A stretch of 64,000 nucleotides of DNA, taken from Methanolobus halotolerans. GTDB lineage: Archaea > Halobacteriota > Methanosarcinia > Methanosarcinales > Methanosarcinaceae. The translations under genes were made by a program, and so were the position numbers. The DNA is taken from assembly GCF_004745425.1 (NCBI RefSeq), contig NZ_PGGK01000003.1, forward strand, positions 186,001 through 250,000, written 5' to 3'. The notes below the pieces were generated by a model that had not been told where the DNA came from, searched no databases, and saw only the letters and a program-made list of their open reading frames with translations. Shown piece after piece: positions 7,936 through 16,683 of this stretch. Every line of letters begins with the position of its first letter. Positions within the stretch are counted from its first letter, which is position 1.

Positions 7936-9768
7936 ATGACCCCATCTGTCAGGCCCAAAATACTTATTGTAGACGATGAGCCCATGAATGTTGAACTGCT
8001 TGAGGCTTATCTTATATCTGATTATGATATAATTACTGCCCACAACGGCTCACAAGCCCTTGATATGATTGTGACCGGGAAACCAGATCTTGTCCTTCTT
8101 GATGTGATGATGCCGGATATGAACGGTTATCAGGTATGTGAGAAGATCAAGCAGTCTGCACAAACTCAGTTCATACCTGTTGTCCTGGTGACCGCCCTTT
8201 CCGGACGGGAGGACCGACTGAAGGGTATGGAATCACATGCAGACGATTTTCTTACAAAACCTGTGGACAGGCTTGAACTTAAGATGAGGGTAATGTCTCT
8301 TTTAAGGATTAAGTACCTGCACGATAAAGTCACATTCGAACGTGATCAGGCGCAGAACTATCTTGATGTTGCTGGAGTGATGATGCTTGTTCTTGATAAG
8401 GAGCATAAGGTAACCCTTGTCAATAAAAGAGCAACGCAGATACTTGGCTATAGAGAAGATGAGATATTGGGCAGGAACTGGTTCGACACTTTCGTACCCG
8501 AATCTTCTGGTCCTTCCTACAGGGAAAGCTGTCTGAAGCTCCTGGATGCAGGCAATGGTGATATTTTCTATTCCGAAGGACCTGTAATATCAAAGAGCGG
8601 TGAAGAAAAACTGATATCCTGGTACAGTAAGTCATTGAAAGATAAAAAAGGTGTTAGTGTTGGTGTCCTAAGTTCCGGTGAGGATATCACCCAGCGCAAG
8701 AAAGTGGAAGAAAGCCTCAAACAAAAGACTACTGCCATGGAATCCTCCGTCGATGGTATGGCCATCCTTGATGAACACGGCAGGTATGTGTATCTTAATG
8801 CCGCACACGCCAGAATGTATGGATATGAAAGTCCTGAAAGTCTTCTTGGAAAGTCCTGGGAGATCCTCTATGATATGTCCGAGCTCGAACGGTTCCGGAA
8901 AGAGGTTATGCCGGAGTATCTAACCAATGGGGAGTGGAAGGGGGAGGCCATTGGTCTGAAAAAAGATGGCACTCGTTTCTTCCAGGAAATGTCTCTGACA
9001 AGTCTGGACAAAGGGTCTATATGTGTTGTAAGGGACACGACCAAACGCAAAGAAGCTGAAAAACAGTTGCAGCAGTATGCCGGGAATTTGAGGTCCCTGA
9101 ATGATATGAAAGATCTCTTTACCGATATCTTGCGACATGATCTTCTTAATCCGGCAGGAATTGCAAAAGGATTTACAAGTGTGCTCCTGCAGAATGAGAC
9201 CGAACATTCTAAAATGCATAACCTCAGGATCATAGACGACAACATTACAAGACTTATCGACATGATCGAGTCAGCCGCCCAGTTTGCCAAGCTGGAGGAT
9301 ATTGATAATCTCGAATTCAGGCATATGGACCTGCGGACGATCCTGTATGAAGTAGCAAGTAACTTTGAGGTCCAGCTGGAGTCAAAGAACATGCATCTGG
9401 ACCTGCACCTTAGTAAGAGCTACTATGCAATGGTGAGTCCTGTTATCGAAGGTGTTTTCGGTAACTACCTTTCTAATGCTATCAAGTATAGCCCATCCGG
9501 CAGCAGTATCACAGTAGAGGTCGAAGACTTTGGCGGGGAATGGAAAGTGAAATTCATCGATTGTGGGGAAGGTATACCGGACTGTCATAAGAAACTTGTC
9601 TTTGATCGCTTCAAACGCCTGTCTAATAAAAAGAAGGGTGTTAAAGGCACGGGGCTGGGACTTGCTATAGTCAAGAGGATAGTTGACCTGCATTACGGCA
9701 GGGCAGGTGTTGAGGACAATCCTACAGGAAAAGGCAGTGTATTCTGGGCAACTATCAGGAAACAATAA
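7936..9768 (+). CDS. Response regulator-PAS-PAS-histidine kinase
   Basis: This 610-residue soluble signalling protein begins with a receiver domain (about 8-125; DDEP acidic pair and phosphoacceptor Asp in LVLLDVMMPDMNG, Lys in FLTKPVD). Two PAS domains follow (about 145-260 and 265-385), the second with the RDTTKRKEAE linker. A HisKA-like helix has the H-box LRHDLLNP (about 420), then HATPase_c with N-box NYLSNAIKYSPSG, DCGEGI and [13 protein letters not shown]. The receiver at the N-terminus suggests it takes phosphoryl from another kinase or regulates its own. No transmembrane segment is seen; the signal and output partner are unknown. Confidence 0.9.
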   Translation: MTPSVRPKILIVDDEPMNVELLEAYLISDYDIITAHNGSQALDMIVTGKPDLVLLDVMMPDMNGYQVCEKIKQSAQTQFIPVVLVTALSGREDRLKGMESHADDFLTKPVDRLELKMRVMSLLRIKYLHDKVTFERDQAQNYLDVAGVMMLVLDKEHKVTLVNKRATQILGYREDEILGRNWFDTFVPESSGPSYRESCLKLLDAGNGDIFYSEGPVISKSGEEKLISWYSKSLKDKKGVSVGVLSSGEDITQRKKVEESLKQKTTAMESSVDGMAILDEHGRYVYLNAAHARMYGYESPESLLGKSWEILYDMSELERFRKEVMPEYLTNGEWKGEAIGLKKDGTRFFQEMSLTSLDKGSICVVRDTTKRKEAEKQLQQYAGNLRSLNDMKDLFTDILRHDLLNPAGIAKGFTSVLLQNETEHSKMHNLRIIDDNITRLIDMIESAAQFAKLEDIDNLEFRHMDLRTILYEVASNFEVQLESKNMHLDLHLSKSYYAMVSPVIEGVFGNYLSNAIKYSPSGSSITVEVEDFGGEWKVKFIDCGEGIPDCHKKLVFDRFKRLSNKKKGVKGTGLGLAIVKRIVDLHYGRAGVEDNPTGKGSVFWATIRKQ

Positions 9769-9791
9769 TTGTAGTCCGGAATCCTTTACTG

Positions 9792-10226
9792 CTATTGTTC
9801 TCCGATATCTTCATTCCAGACCTCCGGATTCTCTTTTATGAAGTTACTCATCATTTTCCTGCACTCTTCTATATTAAGGTCTGTCACACTAATTCCGTGC
9901 TCCTTCATGAATACAGAAGCACCCTCGAAATTCCCGGATTCACCAACAATGACCCTCTTAATACCAAACTGTACGGCAGCTCCTGCACAAAGATAGCAGG
10001 GCATCAGTGTGGAGTAGAGAACTGTGTCATCGTACCTGCCTATTCTTCCGGCATTCCTGATACAGTCTATTTCAGCATGTGCAAGAGGGTCGTTCTCCTG
10101 AACTCTCCGATTATGGCCTCTGCCAATAATCTCTCCGTTCTTTACAAGAACGGAACCGATGGGTATGCCTCCTTCCTCAAGTCCTTTTCTTGCTTCTTCA
10201 ATAGCGCTTTGCATAAACTTGTCCAT
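9792..10226 (-). CDS. Cytosine deaminase, yeast FCY1-like zinc deaminase
   Basis: This 144-residue member of the cytidine/deoxycytidylate deaminase superfamily has the zinc site HAEI (His and catalytic Glu, about residues 49-52) and PCYLC (about 76-80). The arrangement HAEIDCIRNAGR, TLMPCYLC, FGIKRVIVGESGNFEGA and the C-terminal WNEDIGE closely recall yeast cytosine deaminase, which ends WFEDIGE, rather than TadA or the bacterial CodA amidohydrolase. The predicted reaction is cytosine to uracil in pyrimidine salvage. It stands alone, convergent with the kinase gene. The start ATG 10226 lacks a strong ribosome binding site; a TATA-like ACTATATATACAAC lies about 50 bases upstream. Confidence 0.8.
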   Translation of the reverse strand: MDKFMQSAIEEARKGLEEGGIPIGSVLVKNGEIIGRGHNRRVQENDPLAHAEIDCIRNAGRIGRYDDTVLYSTLMPCYLCAGAAVQFGIKRVIVGESGNFEGASVFMKEHGISVTDLNIEECRKMMSNFIKENPEVWNEDIGEQ

Positions 10227-10321
10227 CTGTTATCCCTCAATATTGCAGGCAATTTCTATGTGCTTATTTTTATATAGTTGTATATATAGTTTATTGGCCT
10301 GCCAGTGTATTTCCATCTCCG

Positions 10322-11545
10322 CTAAAGGAAAGCCTTTTCTATCCTGAACACACGATCGTTCTTTCGAACCCTGTCAACAACTGCCAGTCCTGTTTCATTT
10401 CCTTTTTCTGCATAATTGACACTTTCTCCGTCAACTATGAGGCAGGATACTTCCTGTTCGATATATGTGGTGTTGCCTTCGATAATGATATTGTCTCCTA
10501 CTGTGAGTCCCTGTTCCAGGAGTTTCACGGATGCTGCATTGTTTTTTGGGAAGAAATTGGTCACAATTCCCACGGCCTGTCTCTTTACAGGAGAAGCATT
10601 CATATCATGGTCACAGGCAAGTCCTTCCGGTCCGGGGTATCCGAAGTAGAATCCCGTAGAAAAACCGCGATTGTACTCCATACTCATCTCTTTTTTCATC
10701 ATAGTTGCAGTTTCAGCGGCATAGGTACCGGCCAGATGCGAATCAATGGCTTTACGGTAACACTTTGATATGGTGGATGTATATCCGGGATTGCGCAACC
10801 TGCCTTCCAGCTTAAAGGAATCGATACCTGCTTCAACAAGCAAGGGGATGTGTTCTATCATGCAGAGATCCTTTGCGCTGATAAGGTATTTTCCATCGAT
10901 GACCACTCTTTCACCACTGTCCGAGTGTAGTGACCATTCCCATCTGCAGGGCTGGCTGCATTCTCCGCAGTTCCCAGATTTCCCTGAAAGGTATGCTGAA
11001 AGATAACACCTGCCGGATACTGCCTGGCACATCGCACCATGTACAAAGGCCTCCAGTTCTAATTCCGTATCCTCTCTGATATTCCTGATCTGCTCAAGGC
11101 TCAGCTCCCTGGCAAGCACAACCCTGTCTGCACCCATGGATTCGTAGAAATCGACGGTTTCCTGGTTGGAGACGTTCGCCTGGGTGGATATATGGATCTT
11201 AAGGTCATTGGCTGCTGCTTTCATTATAGCTGCCGGATCCCAGACTATCACCGCATCGACTTTTGCAGATGCCGCAGCTTCCATCACATTACTGAGTTCC
11301 GGAAGGTCACCCGGGTAGATCACAGAGTTTACTGCCATGTAACCCTTCAGTCCGTACCTGTGTATACTTTCAACAAATTCTGCCAGATTCTCGGATGTGA
11401 TCTCCTTTGCCCTTGATCTCAGGCTCAACCTGTTGAGGGAAAAATAGACAGCGTCAGTATAATCCCTGCATGCTGTAAGGGAAGCCATATTTCGAACTCC
11501 TGTTACAAGTTCCGGAGCTGATCCTTTCTTCATGTCTTTTGACAT
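10322..11545 (-). CDS. Peptidase U32 family protein
   Basis: This 407-residue protein carries the U32 fold: an N-terminal TIM-barrel-like region and the hallmark cysteine-rich signature VHGAMCQAVSGRCYLSAYL ... GNCGECSQPCRWEW (about residues 168-205). Bacterial relatives act as collagenase-like proteases or, as shown for RlhA and TrhP, in RNA hydroxylation; the four-cysteine signature fits an iron-sulfur or metal site. The archaeal function is unknown. A C-terminal beta-barrel-like domain (about 325-400) is present. MSKDMKK at 11545 or the internal ATG at residue 5 may be the start. Confidence 0.85.
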   Translation of the reverse strand: MSKDMKKGSAPELVTGVRNMASLTACRDYTDAVYFSLNRLSLRSRAKEITSENLAEFVESIHRYGLKGYMAVNSVIYPGDLPELSNVMEAAASAKVDAVIVWDPAAIMKAAANDLKIHISTQANVSNQETVDFYESMGADRVVLARELSLEQIRNIREDTELELEAFVHGAMCQAVSGRCYLSAYLSGKSGNCGECSQPCRWEWSLHSDSGERVVIDGKYLISAKDLCMIEHIPLLVEAGIDSFKLEGRLRNPGYTSTISKCYRKAIDSHLAGTYAAETATMMKKEMSMEYNRGFSTGFYFGYPGPEGLACDHDMNASPVKRQAVGIVTNFFPKNNAASVKLLEQGLTVGDNIIIEGNTTYIEQEVSCLIVDGESVNYAEKGNETGLAVVDRVRKNDRVFRIEKAFL

Positions 11546-11763
11546 GGGTTATGGATAAGGACTATTCTTTAAATCCTTTCTGTTAGTAACACAAGTAAAT
11601 TCATTTTGGTGTCAACTTTTGTTTGTACTCAATAACATATATATATCATAAAACACTATATCGATTTGTCAACTAATGTTAGGATGCCCTACGGGGAATA
11701 CTGTGGACTAAAAACGACAGAACCTTGAAGTATAAATTTTAGGGTATAAACAGAGGTGAAGAG

Positions 11764-12000
11764 ATGGCTCCAGTTATGCCATTGGTTATGATGCCGGAAG
11801 GCAAAGTGAGTAAGATCGTTTCTATTAACGCAGGCCGCTCCCTGATGAATCGGCTGATGTCCATGGGATTTATCGAGAACTCATTCCTTAAGATCAAAAG
11901 GGACAATATGGGCTCTCTTATTGTTGAACTCAACGGCTGCAGTTATGCACTTGGGAAGGGGATGGCTTCAAAGATTATGGTACAGGAATGCTCCGGCTGA
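11764..12000 (+). CDS. FeoA-domain protein
   Basis: This 78-residue protein is a stand-alone FeoA (SH3-like) domain: GKVSKIVSINAGRSLMNRL, MGFIENSFLKIKR and the glycine-containing NGCSYALGKGMASKIMV end. FeoA proteins assist the FeoB ferrous iron transporter, but no feoB lies in the window. The ATG is preceded by AGAGGTGAAG, a good ribosome binding site. It probably stands alone as a transcription unit. Confidence 0.85.
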   Translation: MAPVMPLVMMPEGKVSKIVSINAGRSLMNRLMSMGFIENSFLKIKRDNMGSLIVELNGCSYALGKGMASKIMVQECSG

Positions 12001-12151
12001 TCCATCCATCTTATCTAAGTCCGATCCATATAGTCTTTTTTCTTTCTTTGTTGTTTCGGATGCCAGGCCATACTCAAAGTACTAAAGGCCAGGAGCCCGG
12101 TACGCAAAAAAACATGAAAGAAAAGAAAGGAATTTTACCAGGATTCCCTTC

Positions 12152-13861
12152 TTACTTATGTGTAAAATATGCCACTATCCCTTTACCGACATCATCGATA
12201 CGGCAGAATCCGAATCTCTCGAACTGGACCACATTGTCCAGCTCAGTAGCTATCTGTTTTTCGCCTATACCCCTGAATTCACCTTCCGGTGAGAGTACTG
12301 TAACAGGCATTCCGTTCACAGGTGCCCAGTGAATTATCTTCATTCTTTCTTTCTTTACAGATACAATGGAATCGTCCAGATAACGTGCCTGCAGAGGTTC
12401 CAGAGAAGTGATCTCAATATTGTAAAGATCCTTGAGCCTGATTCTGGACCCGATGCTTAGTTTTTCTGCATCCTCTTTACATACGTACAGTTTTGGACCG
12501 ACCTCTATCTCACGGTTCCCACGGTCTTCTGCAGGATGCAGGGACGGTGTGGCAATACAAGGTTCTGTGCCTGTTATGTCAATATCAGTGGGATCCCACA
12601 CAAAGAAATACCTGTTTGCCCCGGAATCGATAAGCTTCCGGTTCTCAGCATAGAGTGTGTCGAGACTGATGCTGATGTCCGTTTCTCCTACGCCCATGTC
12701 AAGCATGAATTTACGGATGGCTTCAGGTACAATACCACGTCTTCTCAGAGCACGTATGGTTGGCAGACGGGGATCGTCCCAGCCGGAATATTCACCCTCC
12801 TCGATGGCATGTCGCAGACCACTTGTACTGAACTTACCGAACTCATGTATCTTTACACGACCCCAATGAGTTGTCTTTGGATACTTCCATCCTAAATACT
12901 TGTAGATATAACCCTGGCGTTTCTCACTGTCCATCAGGTCCTTGCCCCTGATAATATGGGTCATGCCGAGTTCATGGTCCTCGATGGCACCTTCGAAATC
13001 CAGCAATGGCCATACGCAGTACTTATCAGCAATCTCCTGGCGGGGGTGAGGTGTCTTCACTATACGGAACGCGCCGAAATCACGCAGTGCAGGATCCTTG
13101 TGCTGTATGTCGGTCTTTATCCGCAGGACTGCTGATTTTTCTTCATACTCCCCCGAAAGCATTTTTTCCCAGTGCTTCAGGTTCTCTTCGGGACTGGCAT
13201 CCCTGTGTGGACAGGCTTGTTTTGCATCTTTGCATTTCTTGAAATCCGCACCGTCACAGAAACATACGTATGCATGTCCCAATTTTATGAGCTTGTTCGC
13301 ATAATCGTAATACAGGGGAATCCTGTCAGAAGCAATAACCACCTCATCCGGATCGGCTCCCAGCCACTTGCAGTCATCGATATACCAATCATATGCCTCA
13401 AGCATTGGGCGCTTTGTCTGCGGATCGGTATCATCAAAACGTATAATGAACTTACCGCCGTATTTCTTTACATACTCGGAGTTTACAATGATACCCCGGG
13501 TGCTTCCAAGAGTTGGCGGACCGTTGGGATTTGGAGCAAAACGCATTACAACTTCCTGCCCTTCTTCAACATCCAGCTCTTTCAAACCTTTATCGGGTTC
13601 CTTTTTGGTGCAGAGTTCTTCAATAAGCTCGGGAGCTATCTGTTCAAGCCTGGCCTGCCATTGCTCCGGAGTTTCTTTTGCAACCTCGGTAAGTATTTCC
13701 AGGATAAAGGGAGTTACTTCCTTTGCTTTGGAACGCAGGTGAGGGCATTCCCCCATAACGCGGCCCATAACAGCTCCGATCTGCGGGGGCTGCCCGTATT
13801 TTACAGCATTCTGGAGGGCATACTTCTCTACTGTCTTTTTGTCATCCTCGGTTAATGTCAT
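12152..13861 (-). CDS. gltX: Glutamyl-tRNA synthetase, archaeal type
   Basis: This 569-residue class I aminoacyl-tRNA synthetase charges tRNA-Glu (and probably tRNA-Gln, as archaea use the GatDE route). The N-terminal helical extension (about 1-95) is typical of archaeal GluRS. The catalytic domain starts with RFAPNPNGPPTLGSTRG, where the usual HIGH sequence is TLGS, and includes FDDTDP and the KMSKS-equivalent GKFSTSGLR. A cysteine cluster (CFCDG ... CKDAKQACPH) may bind zinc. The start at ATG 13861 is chosen because GGAG lies eight bases upstream; an earlier TTG would include that site in the coding region. Confidence 0.95.
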   Translation of the reverse strand: MTLTEDDKKTVEKYALQNAVKYGQPPQIGAVMGRVMGECPHLRSKAKEVTPFILEILTEVAKETPEQWQARLEQIAPELIEELCTKKEPDKGLKELDVEEGQEVVMRFAPNPNGPPTLGSTRGIIVNSEYVKKYGGKFIIRFDDTDPQTKRPMLEAYDWYIDDCKWLGADPDEVVIASDRIPLYYDYANKLIKLGHAYVCFCDGADFKKCKDAKQACPHRDASPEENLKHWEKMLSGEYEEKSAVLRIKTDIQHKDPALRDFGAFRIVKTPHPRQEIADKYCVWPLLDFEGAIEDHELGMTHIIRGKDLMDSEKRQGYIYKYLGWKYPKTTHWGRVKIHEFGKFSTSGLRHAIEEGEYSGWDDPRLPTIRALRRRGIVPEAIRKFMLDMGVGETDISISLDTLYAENRKLIDSGANRYFFVWDPTDIDITGTEPCIATPSLHPAEDRGNREIEVGPKLYVCKEDAEKLSIGSRIRLKDLYNIEITSLEPLQARYLDDSIVSVKKERMKIIHWAPVNGMPVTVLSPEGEFRGIGEKQIATELDNVVQFERFGFCRIDDVGKGIVAYFTHK

Positions 13862-13964
13862 CTCTATTCTCCGCAAAGATAGAATCTTGATTAAGATAGA
13901 CCATAATATGTTTACTGTACACAGTTCAATAGGTGAATTATAAGAACCTGACTTAAATGTGCGC

Positions 13965-14264
13965 TCACAGGGGCTTGCATATTTCCCTTATGCGGGCTGC
14001 CTTGGAGATGACATCACAGATATCGCTTTCAAAATCAGACATGAACTGCTCCACAGCATCACCTGGAACAGCACCGGATGACGAAGGCTTGATCAGTTGT
14101 TCCTGCTCAAGGACGCGAAGGGAATAACGCACTTTATGAGTAGGCATGCCTGTTTCCTCTGCAAGCTTCAGTATCCCGATAGGACCGCGTTCTACTACTG
14201 CTCTTAAGACCATTAAATGGCGTTCTGCAAGTTCCAGTTCTCTGTTAATCTGATCGAACAGCAT
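13965..14264 (-). CDS. Small winged-helix protein
   Basis: This 99-residue protein has an N-terminal helix (FDQINRELELAERHLMVL) followed by a winged-helix pattern: IGILKLAEETGMPTHKVRYSLRVLEQEQLI. It looks like a DNA-binding regulator of an archaeal family without a known target. Its ATG overlaps the stop of the upstream FAH-family gene by one base (TAATG), indicating translational coupling and a shared operon. It might control that enzyme's pathway. Confidence 0.7.
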   Translation of the reverse strand: MLFDQINRELELAERHLMVLRAVVERGPIGILKLAEETGMPTHKVRYSLRVLEQEQLIKPSSSGAVPGDAVEQFMSDFESDICDVISKAARIREICKPL

Positions 14265-15016
14265 TATGCAACCTCGTTCCCTAAAATACCAATACCTTCG
14301 ATTTCCACTTCCACAAGATCGCCGGGATTGAGCTCGCCAACACCGGGAGGGGTGCCTGTTGCTATTATATCGCCGACTTCCAGTGTCATTATACCGGATA
14401 TGAATTCTATCAAATAAGGCACATCAAATATAAGATTGGATATATTCGAATCCTGTCTAATCTCCCCGTTGACCCGTGTTTTTATGGGTGCATCATCAGT
14501 TTCAAAATCCTCTGCCGGGACAATGAAAGGCCCGACTGGTGCAAACGTGTCAAAACTTTTTGATCGGGTCCATTGCCCATCTCTGTTCTGGAGGTCCCGG
14601 GCTGTTACATCGTTGAAACAGGTGAATCCGGCGATTACGTCGCTGGCCCGTTCATAACTTATGTTCTTACATCTCTTGCCGATGATTACCGCAAGTTCGG
14701 CTTCGTAGTCCACTTTTTTACTGGACCTCGGATAGTTGATCTTACCTCCATGTCCGATCAGGGCAGAGGTAGGTTTAAGAAAAAGAACAGGTTCTTCCGG
14801 AACTCTCATACCAAGTTCAACAGCATGGTCATGGTAGTTCAGACCCACGCATACGATCTTTGTGGGAATGCTTGGCGGAAGCAGCTCAAGATCTTCCAGT
14901 TCATAGGTTTTCCCGTCACTGTCATGAGAATTGACAATTCCGTTACTTACTTCTCCGTAGAAGACTTCATCGGAATACTTGAACCGGCCGAACATTAATG
15001 GACTCTTTGCTTTCAT
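14264..15016 (-). CDS. Fumarylacetoacetate hydrolase (FAH)-family protein
   Basis: This 250-residue protein carries the FAH fold: an N-terminal lead (to about 50), then KIVCVGLNYHDHAVELG, the metal ligands in DYEAELAVIIGKRC, the Asp of FNDVTARDLQNRDGQW, KSFDTFAPVGPF and IATGTPPGVGELNPGD. Family members are Mg-dependent C-C hydrolases, decarboxylases or acylpyruvases such as oxaloacetate tautomerase/decarboxylase. The exact substrate is not readable. It forms a two-gene operon with the winged-helix gene. An alternative start at ATG 14995 (MFGRF) is close to where many relatives start. Confidence 0.85.
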   Translation of the reverse strand: MKAKSPLMFGRFKYSDEVFYGEVSNGIVNSHDSDGKTYELEDLELLPPSIPTKIVCVGLNYHDHAVELGMRVPEEPVLFLKPTSALIGHGGKINYPRSSKKVDYEAELAVIIGKRCKNISYERASDVIAGFTCFNDVTARDLQNRDGQWTRSKSFDTFAPVGPFIVPAEDFETDDAPIKTRVNGEIRQDSNISNLIFDVPYLIEFISGIMTLEVGDIIATGTPPGVGELNPGDLVEVEIEGIGILGNEVA

Positions 15017-15160
15017 TCTAGATAAGGATAGATGTTATTTAGCCAATATGATGCAAACTAAACTCACTTACTTTGCCGGGACAGGAATGCCATTATCCAC
15101 TATTCATGCCTGCATATACCGGCTGTTCCTGTCATGGCAACGGTACAATAACACGTCTTT

Positions 15161-16075
15161 TCAGATCAACTCCAGGAGTTTGAATGCTATAAGTATTGCA
15201 ACGATTCCGACAATCCAGAACTTGATAGTTTCATTCAAAGGTATCCTGATATCCACATTTTTGCTGACGTCAGATTCGCCGGCTTCAAAAGATGTTATGT
15301 TATTAGAATGTGATCGATCAGAACCGGTCCCTTCTATCTCCCTTATCTCTTCCCTCGCTGGATGTGCGGTCTGTTCACGTAAGGCCTGCTCGCAAGCAGT
15401 TTCAGGCCGGGTATCGGAAGTGATAATGTTTTCAGTATTCTCTCCTGTATCGGAAAATGAAGCAGCCACTTCTTCTTCTTCTTCTTCTTCTCTCTCTACT
15501 TTTACACCGGAAACTGCAGCAAAGGTCACTTCATGTCCTGCTTCCTGAGAAGTTGCTTGTGAAAACCTGCTGTTTTCTGTTGCTTCTCCAAAGAACGTAG
15601 TATCATCTTTGTTTTCTTCTTCCTGATTGGAACTCCGACTGGAAAAAATTGACTCGTCGCCGGTCGGGGGAGTGAAAACAGTCTCCTCGTTCTCTGGATT
15701 ATCAGTCACCAGTTCTTCGTATGTTTCTGCTTCTGAATAGGTATCATCGGCTATCGTGACCTCTGAAATGTCATGGTTCTCACCCGAAGATATGAGAGGT
15801 TCCAAAGAATCTGTTTTCTTTCCTATCATGTCCTGGTAGTCAGGATCGATCTCTACTGCATGATCGAAACTACTTTGTGCATCATTGAAACGTCCCATTT
15901 TTTCCATTACCCTGCCTCTTCTGAACCATGCCTCGGCGTTATAAGGGTTAGCGTCCAGGGATTTTGTATAGTATTCGATCTGTTTATCCGGGGTCCTGGC
16001 ATTTTCGGCCATCTCGAACCAGGTTTTAGCAGCTTTTAATTTCTTTTTTGTTTTGACTTCATCCATCATTCCCAT
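15161..16075 (-). CDS. TPR protein with C-terminal membrane anchor
   Basis: This protein of about 304 residues begins with one to two TPR units (QIEYYTKSLDANPYNAEAW, NDAQSSFDHAVEIDPDY), continues with a long acidic, serine-rich disordered region that includes a run of glutamates (EEEEEEE, encoded by a TTC repeat), and ends with a hydrophobic segment (FWIVGIVAILIAF) followed by three to four residues. It is therefore probably tail-anchored with the TPR in the cytosol. The ATG at 16075 is favoured because AAGGTGTT lies five bases upstream. The role is unknown. Confidence 0.75.
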   Translation of the reverse strand: MGMMDEVKTKKKLKAAKTWFEMAENARTPDKQIEYYTKSLDANPYNAEAWFRRGRVMEKMGRFNDAQSSFDHAVEIDPDYQDMIGKKTDSLEPLISSGENHDISEVTIADDTYSEAETYEELVTDNPENEETVFTPPTGDESIFSSRSSNQEEENKDDTTFFGEATENSRFSQATSQEAGHEVTFAAVSGVKVEREEEEEEEVAASFSDTGENTENIITSDTRPETACEQALREQTAHPAREEIREIEGTGSDRSHSNNITSFEAGESDVSKNVDIRIPLNETIKFWIVGIVAILIAFKLLELI

Positions 16076-16291
16076 AATAACACCTTGATCAGTAAACATG
16101 GATCATATTCTGAATAACGATCTGAACCGGAAGAGAATTTTTATTGTTGTAAGTAATTATATAATGTTATATAAATAATTACTTTAATCTCATTTTCTAA
16201 GATATTCTTTGTCTTGATTTTAAATTACCTTATCACAACTTATTTCTGATATACTTCCGACTAGAATCAAGAGAACGCAGGAGACAGTAAG

Positions 16292-16664
16292 ATGAAAGAA
16301 CCTGTATCTGAAGATCACATAAGCGAAATGGAGAGGATACAGCTCCTTGTAGCATTGAATGCCCGCCTTTTTCATGAAAAAAGAGCTCACAGATAAAGAC
16401 CGCGATCTGATTGACAACTGTACCTCCTATATTAAAGAAAAGACAAAAGAAGATAAGCTTGAATTAAAAACCGGAAATCTGACAAGAGATGAAGCAAAAC
16501 AACTGTTCGATGAAACTGCGGGACTGATGAGGGCAATCATGGACCTTAAAGACATAGAAGAGGATACGGCAAGAATTAAACGAAAAGAGTTTCATGAAGT
16601 CTTTTCACGCGAGAAGGTTGCTGAAGCACGAAGATGGTTACAGCTCTCAAAAGGTATTGTTTAA
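16292..16664 (+). pseudogene. Small charged protein, probably interrupted by a +1 frameshift
   Basis: The ATG at 16292 has a good ribosome binding site (GCAGGAGA) but opens only 34 codons, ending at TAA 16394. The 101-residue frame at 16359-16664 overlaps it and has no own ribosome binding site. Joining them near the T5 or A6 runs at 16368-16382 gives one continuous helical, charged protein of about 123 residues: MKEPVSEDHISEMERIQLL, then KKELTDKDRDLIDNC onward to RRWLQLSKGIV. I infer a frameshift (real or a sequencing error), although two overlapping small genes remain possible. No family was recognised. Confidence 0.5.
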
Positions 16665-16683
16665 CGCCAAATAGCACATCTGC

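Noticed and set aside
15470-15491. TTC trinucleotide run as a regulatory microsatellite or repeat
   Set aside because: It lies inside the tail-anchored TPR gene and encodes a poly-Glu stretch on the minus strand. Similar runs near 2985 and 3425 in the lipoproteins also only encode Glu/Asp.
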